A stretch of DNA of 20,703 nt, from NCBI GenBank assembly GCA_964470025.1, contig CAYXZR010000018.1, positions 1 to 20,703 of the forward strand, given 5' to 3'. The stretch comes from CAYXZR01 sp964470025 (GTDB lineage Bacteria; Patescibacteriota; Patescibacteriia; Buchananbacterales; UBA6539). A program made the position numbers and the translations under genes. Within the stretch, counting starts at the first letter, position 1. The number at the start of each line of letters is the position of its first letter. Positions 6,201 to 12,040 of this stretch are shown piece by piece. The notes beneath the pieces were generated by a model, which saw only the letters and a program-made list of their open reading frames with translations, did no database searches and was not told where the DNA came from.

Positions 6201-6650
6201 ATGGAACCACAGAAAACAGTAGGATATATAATTTATAAAAAACAAGAAGGCGCGCCACAGTACTTACTACTTCACCATGAAGGAGAGTATTGGAATTTTC
6301 CAAAAGGGAGACAAGAACAAGGTGAGTCAGAGCTTGATACTGCCAGACGAGAACTTCAGGAAGAAACAGGAATTGCCCAGTTTACGCAAGTTGACGGCTT
6401 TAAAGCTGAATATATGTACGATTTTGACAGTGTTATTGAGGGAGGAGTAAGAGAAAAGGTGCACAAACACGCCATCTTTTTTCTAGCTGAAGTTGCAAGT
6501 GATGTAGATGTTGAAATATCCAATGAGCATATTGATCATGGTTGGTATGACTTTGATCAAGCAATGAAGCGTGTGTATTTTCAAAATGGTCAAAAAGTTT
6601 TAGCTGAAGCTAATAAGTTTATAATGAAAGAAATAAGTAGAGTGTTATAA
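6201..6650 (+). CDS. NUDIX hydrolase, Ap4A-hydrolase-like
   Basis: The 149-residue product carries a perfect NUDIX box (GX5EX7REUXEEXGU) at residues 36-58: Gly36, Glu42, Arg50-Glu51-Leu52, Glu54-Glu55, Gly57-Ile58. It is preceded by WNFPKG, the pattern common in bis(5'-nucleosyl)-tetraphosphatases and related NDP-X hydrolases. An N-terminal GYIIYKK strand and C-terminal EHIDHGWYDFDQA helix entry fit the same subgroup. The enzyme should cleave a nucleoside diphosphate linked to another group, using a divalent metal held by the box glutamates; the substrate cannot be read from the sequence. There is no Shine-Dalgarno site. A strong promoter lies immediately upstream, so it is probably translated from a leaderless mRNA. 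It is followed after 6 bases by the pilT-like gene. Confidence 0.92.
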   Translation: MEPQKTVGYIIYKKQEGAPQYLLLHHEGEYWNFPKGRQEQGESELDTARRELQEETGIAQFTQVDGFKAEYMYDFDSVIEGGVREKVHKHAIFFLAEVASDVDVEISNEHIDHGWYDFDQAMKRVYFQNGQKVLAEANKFIMKEISRVL

Positions 6651-6651
6651 A
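6643..6651 (+). promoter_or_regulatory. Extended -10 element directly before the pilT-like gene
   Basis: TGTTATAAA (TG at 6643-6644, hexamer TATAAA 6646-6651, five of six matches) ends 5 bases before the ATG at 6657. A start of transcription at or next to the ATG would give a leaderless mRNA. No good -35 was found at 16-18 bases, as can be the case for extended -10 promoters. Confidence 0.5.
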
Positions 6652-6656
6652 TCAGT

Positions 6657-7700
6657 ATGGATATTATAAAGTATTTTAAAATAGCCGCAGAAAAAAACGC
6701 TTCAGATCTTCACCTGGTGAGCGGCAACAAACCCGCTATTCGCATTGAGGGTGATCTGCAAATGATCGATGATGTAACGCTTGATTCTGATGAGTTAAGC
6801 CAGGCGCTGTTTGCATTAATGGAGCAGAAAGACATAGTGCAGTTTCAAGAGACAAATGAGCTTGATATAAATTTAAGCATTGCTGATAGAAATTTTCGTG
6901 TAAACATTCATAAGCAAGAAGGACAAATCGGCGCGGCAGCACGTATTATTGCTGAGCGAGTACCTACGGCAAAAGAGGCAGGGTTTAATGAAACAATGTA
7001 CAACCTAAGTCACTTAAACCAAGGATTAGTGCTCGTGACCGGCCCTTCAGGTTCAGGCAAGTCAACCACACTAGCAACACTAATTGATTTAATTAATACA
7101 GAGCGTAAGGCTCATATTGTAACTATTGAAGATCCTATTGAATTTCAGTTCAAGGAAAAGCGAAGTATTATTGAGCAACGAGAGATCGGACGTGATACAA
7201 GTTCATTTCATGAAGCGTTAAAGCGTGCACTACGACAAGATCCAAATGTAATCATGGTTGGTGAAATGCGTGATATCGATACTATTTCTGCAACGCTCAC
7301 AGCAGCAGAGACAGGGCACTTAGTCCTTTCAACACTGCATACCAACAACGCAGCCTCAACTATCAAGCGTATAGTTGATATGTATCCTGCAGAGCGCCAG
7401 CAACAGATTTTACTGCAGCTTTCAACAGTGCTTCGAGCAGTAATCTCACAGCAGATGTTGCCAAAAATTGGCGGAGGACTTGTTGTTGCACGAGAAATTC
7501 TGGTAAATACACCTGCTATTTCAAATCTCATTCGAGAAAAGAAAATAGAAATGATACCAAATGCAATCCAGACCGGTAAGAGTGAAGGAATGATTACTAT
7601 GGAAAGAGCGCTCCATTCGTATCTACAAGAGGGAATCATCAGTGAGCAGACTTACCATAACCGCATCTCTGATGGAGCGACGTTAAGCACTTATTACTAA
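6657..7700 (+). CDS. pilT: Type IV pilus retraction ATPase, PilT-like
   Basis: This 347-residue secretion/pilus ATPase of the PilT branch is expected to power pilus retraction from the cytoplasmic face of the membrane. The N-terminal PAS-like part starts with the typical NASDLHLVSGNKPAIRIEGDL (residues 14-34). The ATPase domain has Walker A GPSGSGKST at 129-137, Asp box TIEDPIEF at 156-163, Walker B NVIMVGEMRD at 197-206 and His box STLHTNNA at 225-232. The region SNLIREKKIEMIPNAIQTGKS near 290-310 corresponds to the PilT-specific NLIREGK segment. Length matches PilT (about 345-370) and lacks the extra N-terminal domain of PilB. No other pilus gene is in the window, so pilin and PilB must be elsewhere. 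Natural competence or motility are possible roles. Confidence 0.92.
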   Translation: MDIIKYFKIAAEKNASDLHLVSGNKPAIRIEGDLQMIDDVTLDSDELSQALFALMEQKDIVQFQETNELDINLSIADRNFRVNIHKQEGQIGAAARIIAERVPTAKEAGFNETMYNLSHLNQGLVLVTGPSGSGKSTTLATLIDLINTERKAHIVTIEDPIEFQFKEKRSIIEQREIGRDTSSFHEALKRALRQDPNVIMVGEMRDIDTISATLTAAETGHLVLSTLHTNNAASTIKRIVDMYPAERQQQILLQLSTVLRAVISQQMLPKIGGGLVVAREILVNTPAISNLIREKKIEMIPNAIQTGKSEGMITMERALHSYLQEGIISEQTYHNRISDGATLSTYY

Positions 7701-7710
7701 CACAAGCACT

Positions 7711-8049
7711 ATGACCGATGATAAATGGAAAGATGTACTTGCAAAAATTAAAGATTCTTTTAACGTTCTTGAGCATCAGACTGTTGAGTTGTCACAGGAC
7801 GATGGACCTGGAACCATTGAGTTTATCGAATTTGACGGGCCACTGGGTAAAATGAGACTTGAGCGTACCACGCAGCCAGTTGTGCTTGATAAAAAAATTC
7901 TCGGATCACGAAGAATTGGTAGTGAATCGACAGTACAATATAAATATTCTGATGAGGAAGAGTTTCATGTATTTAATGCGTATAAGTGGGATGACAATCA
8001 AGATGATTGGGTTAAAATGGAAATGGAACGAGGAACAATGATTTTTTAA
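7711..8049 (+). CDS. Conserved hypothetical protein
   Basis: I cannot name this 112-residue protein. It is soluble, acidic and aromatic, with an N-terminal helix (DKWKDVLAKIKDSFNVLE) followed by what reads as alternating beta strands: TIEFIEFDGPLGKMRLERTT (residues 35-54), VVLDKKILGSRRIG (57-70), TVQYKYSDEEEFHVFNAYKW. The EFxGPxGKxRLE and KKxxxSRRIGSE segments have the look of conserved motifs; I have an impression of similar hypothetical proteins in Patescibacteria but cannot check it. It lies 10 bases after pilT and 2 bases before the lipoprotein gene, so it is surely part of the same transcript. No signal peptide or cysteine is present. Confidence 0.7.
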   Translation: MTDDKWKDVLAKIKDSFNVLEHQTVELSQDDGPGTIEFIEFDGPLGKMRLERTTQPVVLDKKILGSRRIGSESTVQYKYSDEEEFHVFNAYKWDDNQDDWVKMEMERGTMIF

Positions 8050-8051
8050 CT

Positions 8052-8390
8052 ATGAAGAACCTAGTATTTTTTTTAATCTGCCTAGTAGCTGTGTCAGCTT
8101 GTGCAAAAAGCCCATCACCACAACAAGAGGCGCAGGTAGAAGTAAATCAGCAAAATAACGCAGAGCTGGAGCGAAGTTATAAGCAGAAAATAGAGCAGAT
8201 AGTTGATCGTTACAGGCAAGAAGGTGTAACACAAGAATTACAGCAGCAACTCCTTGCCACCAAGACCCCTGCAGGATATTTAGAGTTTCACTTGCAGCTC
8301 GCGATATTATTTGATCGCATTATAAAAGAAGGACAAGATGACGCAAGACAAGAACTAGAAGAGCTACTTTCAGAAACAAGTTGGCTCTAG
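8052..8390 (+). CDS. Small predicted lipoprotein
   Basis: The 112-residue product starts with MKN and a hydrophobic stretch ending in a lipobox, AVSAC, with Cys17 as the predicted lipidated residue. The mature part is a polar, Gln/Glu-rich region followed by helical, charged sequence (residues 38-110) that could be a coiled coil. No domain is recognised. It should be anchored to the outer face of the cytoplasmic membrane if this organism has a signal peptidase II. It sits between a soluble hypothetical protein and a single-pass membrane protein with gaps of 2 and 4 bases, so the three probably work at the membrane together or are simply co-expressed. Confidence 0.7.
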   Translation: MKNLVFFLICLVAVSACAKSPSPQQEAQVEVNQQNNAELERSYKQKIEQIVDRYRQEGVTQELQQQLLATKTPAGYLEFHLQLAILFDRIIKEGQDDARQELEELLSETSWL

Positions 8391-8394
8391 TGGT

Positions 8395-8967
8395 ATGCTT
8401 GGATTGGCACAAACTAAGAGTAAAAGAGGAGCTTCATGTTGCTGCTCATGTATAGTGCTAATTATTGCAGTAGCTGCCATAGCCTTTTACAGCGTGCAGA
8501 AGCTTAAGGAGTTAGAAAGCCGATCAGAGCAAATCAAAGAGCAGCCTGCTCCTGTAGAAGTTGAAGAAGTTGGTGAGGTGACAGTGGTTGACGGTATACC
8601 CGCACTAAGGGTGTCTCAGGAGGAGTTAGGATCATTGCTCCAACAATATATGTATCAAGTGCCATTTATAAATAGTAGTTCAACTAAAGTAGAGCTAGAT
8701 GATAATGTAGCTACAGTTACTTCAGAGTTAAGCTGGCCGTTTACTCTGCCGGTTAGCATGACGATTGTTCCGACAACCACAAAAGATCAAATCGAGGTTG
8801 ATAAGGTATTTATTAGCTCGTTTCGAGTGCCAGATGCAGCAGTTCAGCTGCTACTTGATTCACTCTTGCGAGATTTCACACAAAATGTTAAAAAAATCAC
8901 CTCAGAAGCCTTGCAAGAGGTTAAGTTAAATATCCAGGAAGAAGCATTGCTGTTAATGCAAAAATAG
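8395..8967 (+). CDS. Single-pass membrane protein with juxtamembrane cysteine cluster
   Basis: No family is recognised for this 190-residue protein. A short basic N-terminus (TKSKRG) is followed by a cluster of four cysteines, CCCSC at residues 15-19, right at the start of the only membrane segment (about 18-36). The orientation predicted from the positive charges puts the cysteines on the inner side or in the inner leaflet. Outside follow a charged linker (37-60) and a domain of about 130 residues with mixed strands and helices, ending in an amphipathic helical region (150-190). The start ATG follows the lipoprotein stop by 4 bases; no Shine-Dalgarno site is seen. The external part might be a small lipid- or peptide-binding domain, but this is a guess. 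Confidence 0.65.
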   Translation: MLGLAQTKSKRGASCCCSCIVLIIAVAAIAFYSVQKLKELESRSEQIKEQPAPVEVEEVGEVTVVDGIPALRVSQEELGSLLQQYMYQVPFINSSSTKVELDDNVATVTSELSWPFTLPVSMTIVPTTTKDQIEVDKVFISSFRVPDAAVQLLLDSLLRDFTQNVKKITSEALQEVKLNIQEEALLLMQK

Positions 8968-8973
8968 CACGTT

Positions 8974-9768
8974 ATGAAAGCATTATTACGATTTATTCCA
9001 AGTACTGTAGCCATCATTGTATGGATAGCTTTTTGGGTTGCCCTTCAAAGACCACTTGAACTTTCATGGGGTGTTAAAATAGCTACCAGCGCTGTAGTTA
9101 GCGGTATAGTGCTTTTGCTTGGAATTTACTTTATTACACTGCAAAATATTTTAAAAAGTAAATTTTGGATGCATTGTATAACGCCATTATTACTTCTAGC
9201 TTCAGGATGGGGAACGATGCTTTTTTTGGAAAATGTTGCATTGAGGTATGTAGTAGTGATTACGGTAATTACATTAGTGTGGATATATTTGAAAACAATA
9301 TATATTTACTATAATCAACGACAAAAGTATCAGGCACATGCACTTGAAAACATTTCAAATTACGCCAACGTTGTAGCAATATTTTTATACAGTATTACGC
9401 TATATAACTTTTTCTTATTCGCACTTTTCCCATTTTGGCAGAGCTTAGTGGTTGGTGTGCTGGTTAGTATGATAGTTGTACTCGGCGTGACTGCACAAAT
9501 GCTTTGGGTGAGCACAATAAGGATTCGAGAAACATGGATGTACATCGCTATAGTTGTAGCAACCATTGCTGAGGTAATTTTTGTCACTCGGTTTTTACCA
9601 GTAAGCATCTTTGTTTCAGCAAGTATTACGACTATTGCATACTACGCCATCGTCGGAATAGTGAGAAACTATTTGCTTGATATTTTTGAGACAAAAGTGC
9701 TTCGACGATATACGCTTGTAAGTGGTATATTATTATTAATTATTTTATTCACTGCGAAATGGCAGTAA
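8974..9768 (+). CDS. Polytopic membrane protein, unknown function
   Basis: The 264-residue product is almost entirely hydrophobic, with about eight predicted membrane segments (near residues 8-25, 34-55, 66-85, 90-110, 128-150, 155-178, 187-212 and 218-230, with a further one at 245-262). Short loops carry most of the charges (for example KTIYIYYNQRQKYQAH at about 107-122). I see no conserved transporter or enzyme motif. The gene is 6 bases after the previous one and 7 bases before the HtrA-like gene. It has no Shine-Dalgarno site. It may be a partner of the HtrA-like PDZ protein, given the spacing, but nothing in its sequence shows it. Confidence 0.65.
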   Translation: MKALLRFIPSTVAIIVWIAFWVALQRPLELSWGVKIATSAVVSGIVLLLGIYFITLQNILKSKFWMHCITPLLLLASGWGTMLFLENVALRYVVVITVITLVWIYLKTIYIYYNQRQKYQAHALENISNYANVVAIFLYSITLYNFFLFALFPFWQSLVVGVLVSMIVVLGVTAQMLWVSTIRIRETWMYIAIVVATIAEVIFVTRFLPVSIFVSASITTIAYYAIVGIVRNYLLDIFETKVLRRYTLVSGILLLIILFTAKWQ

Positions 9769-9775
9769 GAGAAAC

Positions 9776-10922
9776 ATGAAAATATTCAAAAAACAAGTAT
9801 TTCAAAAAAATATAAAAGAATCATTTGTGGTCACCACAGTCCTAGCTACTATCTTTGGTGTCGGCGGTGGTGTAGTGGGGAGCCTGATGTCAGATGCATA
9901 TATTAATACAGAGTACCCATACTATCTGAGCGAATCTGTTATGTTAACTGAGTCACCCTTTGACTCGCTTCCGGATAGCAGACAAATTCCAGAGTTGCGA
10001 CCGGTTACACGATTTCTAGGAATCCAGCAGGACGTCGAGGTGCGAAATACTCGCTCAGTTGTTGAGCCAGTTGTGGTTGCTATTTATCAAGGTAGTAAAT
10101 CAGGAAGGGTAAGTACAGGTGAGCGTTACTTTACTAACCAACAACTCCTTGGTAATGGCGTTATTGTTACTAGTGATGGTTGGATTGCTGCACACAGTCA
10201 AGTAATTGCGCAAAATGACATTACGATACTACATCAGGGTTCTGAGTATGAGGTAAGCGAAAGGGTACTTGATCAAGCATCAGGAATTGTCTTTTTAAAG
10301 GTTAATCAAACCAACCTACCAGTAGTTGTTTTGGGTGATTCAGCAGAAGTAATAGCTGGACAGATTAGTGTGGTTGTTGGTAGCTCTTCAGATGCTAGCG
10401 TCTCAACTGTTCAGGATACTACAGTGTACGCAGCTCAGGTATTACAGAATGGAATTGCGTCAGATCAGTATAGTTTTACATCGCGACTAACGGCAGAGGN
10501 NNNNNNNNNCAGAGGTAGCGCAGCTCCCAGGAAGCGCTGTGGCAAATTTAGCGGGGGAAATTATTGGTTTGCTGTCACCATCTCAGCAAGATTTCATTCC
10601 TATCAATCAAGTGCGACCAGCACTAGTTAGCTTACTAAGAGTTAGAGAAGTTGCAAGACCAACACTCGATGTTAATTATTTGAATCTTTCTCAGTTACCA
10701 GGCTACACGGGATCAGACGTATCTACTGGAGTGCTTATTGTTCAGGCAGGCGCAACGTCTGAGTTGGAAGTAGGAGATATAATAATAAGTATAGAGCAGC
10801 AACAGCTTACTCGAGACAATTCTTTGACACAAACCATACAGCAGTATCAACCAGGTGATATCTTAGATGTTGATGTGATTAGAGATGGTCAGCGTATAAC
10901 ATTGAGCCTTGAGCTCAATTAG
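9776..10922 (+). CDS. HtrA/DegP-like PDZ protein, apparently lacking the catalytic triad; interrupted by an N gap
   Basis: One gene is split by a 10-N gap at 10500-10509. Joining the two sides at their shared CAGAGG restores a single frame of 376 residues. An N-terminal membrane anchor (residues 17-38) leads to a trypsin-like fold of the HtrA type: GNGVIVTSDGWI at 126-137, LPVVVLGDS at 181-189, then a C-terminal PDZ domain (about 285-376) with GVLIVQAGATSELEVGDIIISI. Against the HtrA pattern TNxHVV the His position reads Gln142 (AAHSQVI). The DIAVLK Asp is Gly170 (SGIVFLK). The NPGNSGGPL serine motif is replaced by LPGSAVANLAGE, about three residues shorter. It therefore looks like a pseudoprotease that keeps fold and peptide-binding PDZ. 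It is last in the plus-strand run and next to the sigma-factor region. Confidence 0.82.
10500..10509. other. Assembly gap (10 N)
   Basis: Ten N bases interrupt the HtrA-like gene. The six bases before the gap (10494-10499, CAGAGG) equal the six bases after it (10510-10515). Merging them gives an uninterrupted reading frame (TAEVAQLPGSA), so the gap is probably a scaffold placeholder between overlapping contig ends rather than missing DNA. Confidence 0.85.
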
Positions 10923-10932
10923 TAGCACATTT

Positions 10933-10961
10933 AAAAAGACTCATTTACTTTGAGTCTTTTT
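10933..10961. terminator. Bidirectional intrinsic terminator
   Basis: AAAAAGACTCA (10933-10943) and TGAGTCTTTTT (10951-10961) form an 11-bp perfect stem with a 7-base loop. T-runs follow on both strands. It serves the convergent HtrA-like gene (stop at 10922) and the HTH gene, whose TAA stop (10947-10945) lies in the loop and whose last codons form one arm. Confidence 0.88.
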
Positions 10962-11229
10962 TCTTTGGGAGATTGCCTGGGTTGGGGGAGTATAGTCTAT
11001 TTTTTATTTTCCACCTGTCTACATACTGCCCAATACCACGTTGGTCTCTTTTATTTCTAATTTTAACTCTCTCTTGGGACCAAGAAAGCACACTTGAGAA
11101 GGTTAGCTTGTATCTACCCCGTACTACAATGTAGTTAATTTGTTTATCTTTGATAGCCCGGCGAATTGTCTTTTGCTCAATACCAAAGAGCCGGGCGGCC
11201 TCTGATATAGATAAACGTACTGGTTCCAT
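10945..11229 (-). CDS. Small helix-turn-helix DNA-binding protein (excisionase/MerR-like HTH_17 type)
   Basis: The 94-residue product starts with a winged-helix domain: LSISEAARLFGIEQKTIRRAIKDKQI (residues 6-31) is a classic HTH of the HTH_17/excisionase kind, followed by the wing YIVVRGRYKLTFSSVLSWSQ (33-52), in which the arginine-tyrosine hairpin and the SSVLSW helix are typical. The C-terminal 40 residues are very basic (RNKRDQRG, KIKNR, KKKDSK) and may add DNA contacts. It is divergent from the sigma-factor gene. A perfect inverted repeat lies over its own promoter, so autoregulation is likely. A -10 ending 5 bases before the ATG suggests a leaderless mRNA. There is no integrase or phage gene nearby, so a role as chromosomal regulator is more likely than excisionase. 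Confidence 0.82.
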   Translation of the reverse strand: MEPVRLSISEAARLFGIEQKTIRRAIKDKQINYIVVRGRYKLTFSSVLSWSQERVKIRNKRDQRGIGQYVDRWKIKNRLYSPNPGNLPKKKDSK

Positions 11230-11234
11230 AAAAT

Positions 11235-11262
11235 AATATAGATAAGTCTAGATTAATGTAGA
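11235..11262 (-). promoter_or_regulatory. Promoter of the HTH gene
   Basis: On the minus strand TCTACA (11262-11257, four of six) and TATATT (11240-11235, five of six) are separated by 16 bases. The -10 ends 5 bases before the ATG at 11229, so transcription should start at about the start codon. The inverted repeat at 11243-11266 covers the -35 and spacer. Confidence 0.6.
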
Positions 11263-11266
11263 CTTA
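11243..11266. promoter_or_regulatory. Candidate operator: perfect inverted repeat
   Basis: TAAGTCTA (11243-11250) and TAGACTTA (11259-11266) form a perfect 8-bp inverted repeat with an 8-base spacer, so the arms are 16 bases apart centre to centre. It covers the -35 and spacer of the HTH gene promoter. A dimeric repressor such as the HTH protein could bind here. Confidence 0.6.
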
Positions 11267-11338
11267 AGTATATACTATTTAGCGAAATAATGCAAGAAAT
11301 TTCATAAAAACCTTTAAAAATAGGCTTTTTTAACCCTT

Positions 11339-11346
11339 TAGACTTG
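11339..11346 (+). promoter_or_regulatory. Third copy of the operator half-site over the sigma-factor promoter
   Basis: TAGACTTG matches the half-site TAGACTTA in seven of eight bases and overlaps the start of the -35 element (TTGATT, 11344-11349) of the sigma-factor promoter. It suggests that the protein bound at 11243-11266 also affects this promoter. Confidence 0.4.
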
Positions 11347-11373
11347 ATTTTTTTAGTAAAATTATTGTATAAT
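11344..11373 (+). promoter_or_regulatory. Sigma-70-type promoter of the sigma-factor gene
   Basis: TTGATT (11344-11349) and a perfect TATAAT (11368-11373) have an 18-base spacer. The predicted start near 11380 gives a leader of about 79 bases with no Shine-Dalgarno site before the ATG at 11459. Confidence 0.65.
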
Positions 11374-11406
11374 TCTGCCATTGTGATAACCTGCTTATTT
11401 CGCAGC

Positions 11407-11432
11407 TGTAACAATATTTACATGTCTGCGTC
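11407..11432 (+). promoter_or_regulatory. Candidate ECF-type promoter (autoregulation)
   Basis: TGTAAC (11407-11412) and CGTC (11429-11432) are 16 bases apart. This resembles promoters of ECF sigma factors with an AAC-containing -35 and CGTC-type -10, such as those of the Bacillus SigX/SigM/SigW group. Position just upstream of an ECF sigma gene fits autoregulation. A perfect TATAAT (11436-11441) overlaps the same region but has no matching -35. Confidence 0.45.
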
Positions 11433-11458
11433 TACTATAATAGCGAAACACTTCACCA

Positions 11459-12040
11459 ATGCATGAGAAATTACTTTTAGTTAGATTGCGCAAAAAGGAC
11501 CCGGAGGCATTTGCACAGATCTATGACAAATATGTTGAGCCGCTATATCGCTACATATATTTCAAGGTAGCTTCACAGCAAGATGCTGAGGATCTTACCT
11601 CGGAAGTGTTTATTAAAATGTACAACTATATTGCAGAGCAGCAGAATCGTGTGAATAACCTTCGCGCATTGCTCTATCAGATAGCTCGCAATCTAGTTAT
11701 TGACTTCTATAGGAAGAAAGCAAAGGCAGATGTCGTTCGAGAAGAAGAAGTGCTTCTCAATATAAAAGACGATCGTCAGCAAAGCTTTTTCAAAACTGTA
11801 GAGATAGCCAGTGAGATTGAGCAAGTTGAAAACTCCTTACGAAAGATTAAAGATGAGTATCGAGAAATTATTATTCTCAAGTATATCGAAGAGCTTTCTA
11901 TAAAAGAAATCGCTGACATCCTTAATAAGTCACAAGGTGCAGTTCGAGTCTTGATCCACCGAGCATTAAAAGTGGCCCGAGACGTTTTACAAAATACTAC
12001 TACAAATGAACAACACGATCGAACAACTAAAGAAGCTTAA
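11459..12040 (+). CDS. ECF-family RNA polymerase sigma factor
   Basis: The 193-residue product has only the sigma-2 and sigma-4 domains, as in ECF (group 4) sigma factors. Sigma-2 covers about residues 15-87: DPEAFAQIYDKYVEPLYRYIYFKV, then the core-binding QDAEDLTSEVFIKMY (41-55) and the -10-binding ALLYQIARNLVIDFYRKKAK (70-89). Sigma-4 covers about 122-174 with SIKEIADILNKSQGAVRVLIHRAL (147-170), a standard -35-recognition helix-turn-helix. It directs RNA polymerase to a set of promoters that cannot be read from the sequence, though its own upstream region holds an ECF-like element. Its last 35 bases overlap the DUF5667 gene in another frame, a typical sigma/regulator pair arrangement. There is no Shine-Dalgarno site. 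Confidence 0.93.
   Translation: MHEKLLLVRLRKKDPEAFAQIYDKYVEPLYRYIYFKVASQQDAEDLTSEVFIKMYNYIAEQQNRVNNLRALLYQIARNLVIDFYRKKAKADVVREEEVLLNIKDDRQQSFFKTVEIASEIEQVENSLRKIKDEYREIIILKYIEELSIKEIADILNKSQGAVRVLIHRALKVARDVLQNTTTNEQHDRTTKEA

Noticed and set aside
10539..10922. Separate PDZ-protein gene starting at a GTG after the N gap
   Set aside because: The frame is open upstream to the gap, and collapsing the duplicated CAGAGG joins it in frame to the protein that starts at 9776; the GTG is an internal Val codon.
10945..11229. HTH protein as phage or element excisionase
   Set aside because: No integrase, attachment-site repeat or other mobile-element gene is visible nearby, and the binding-site layout suits a local transcription regulator better.
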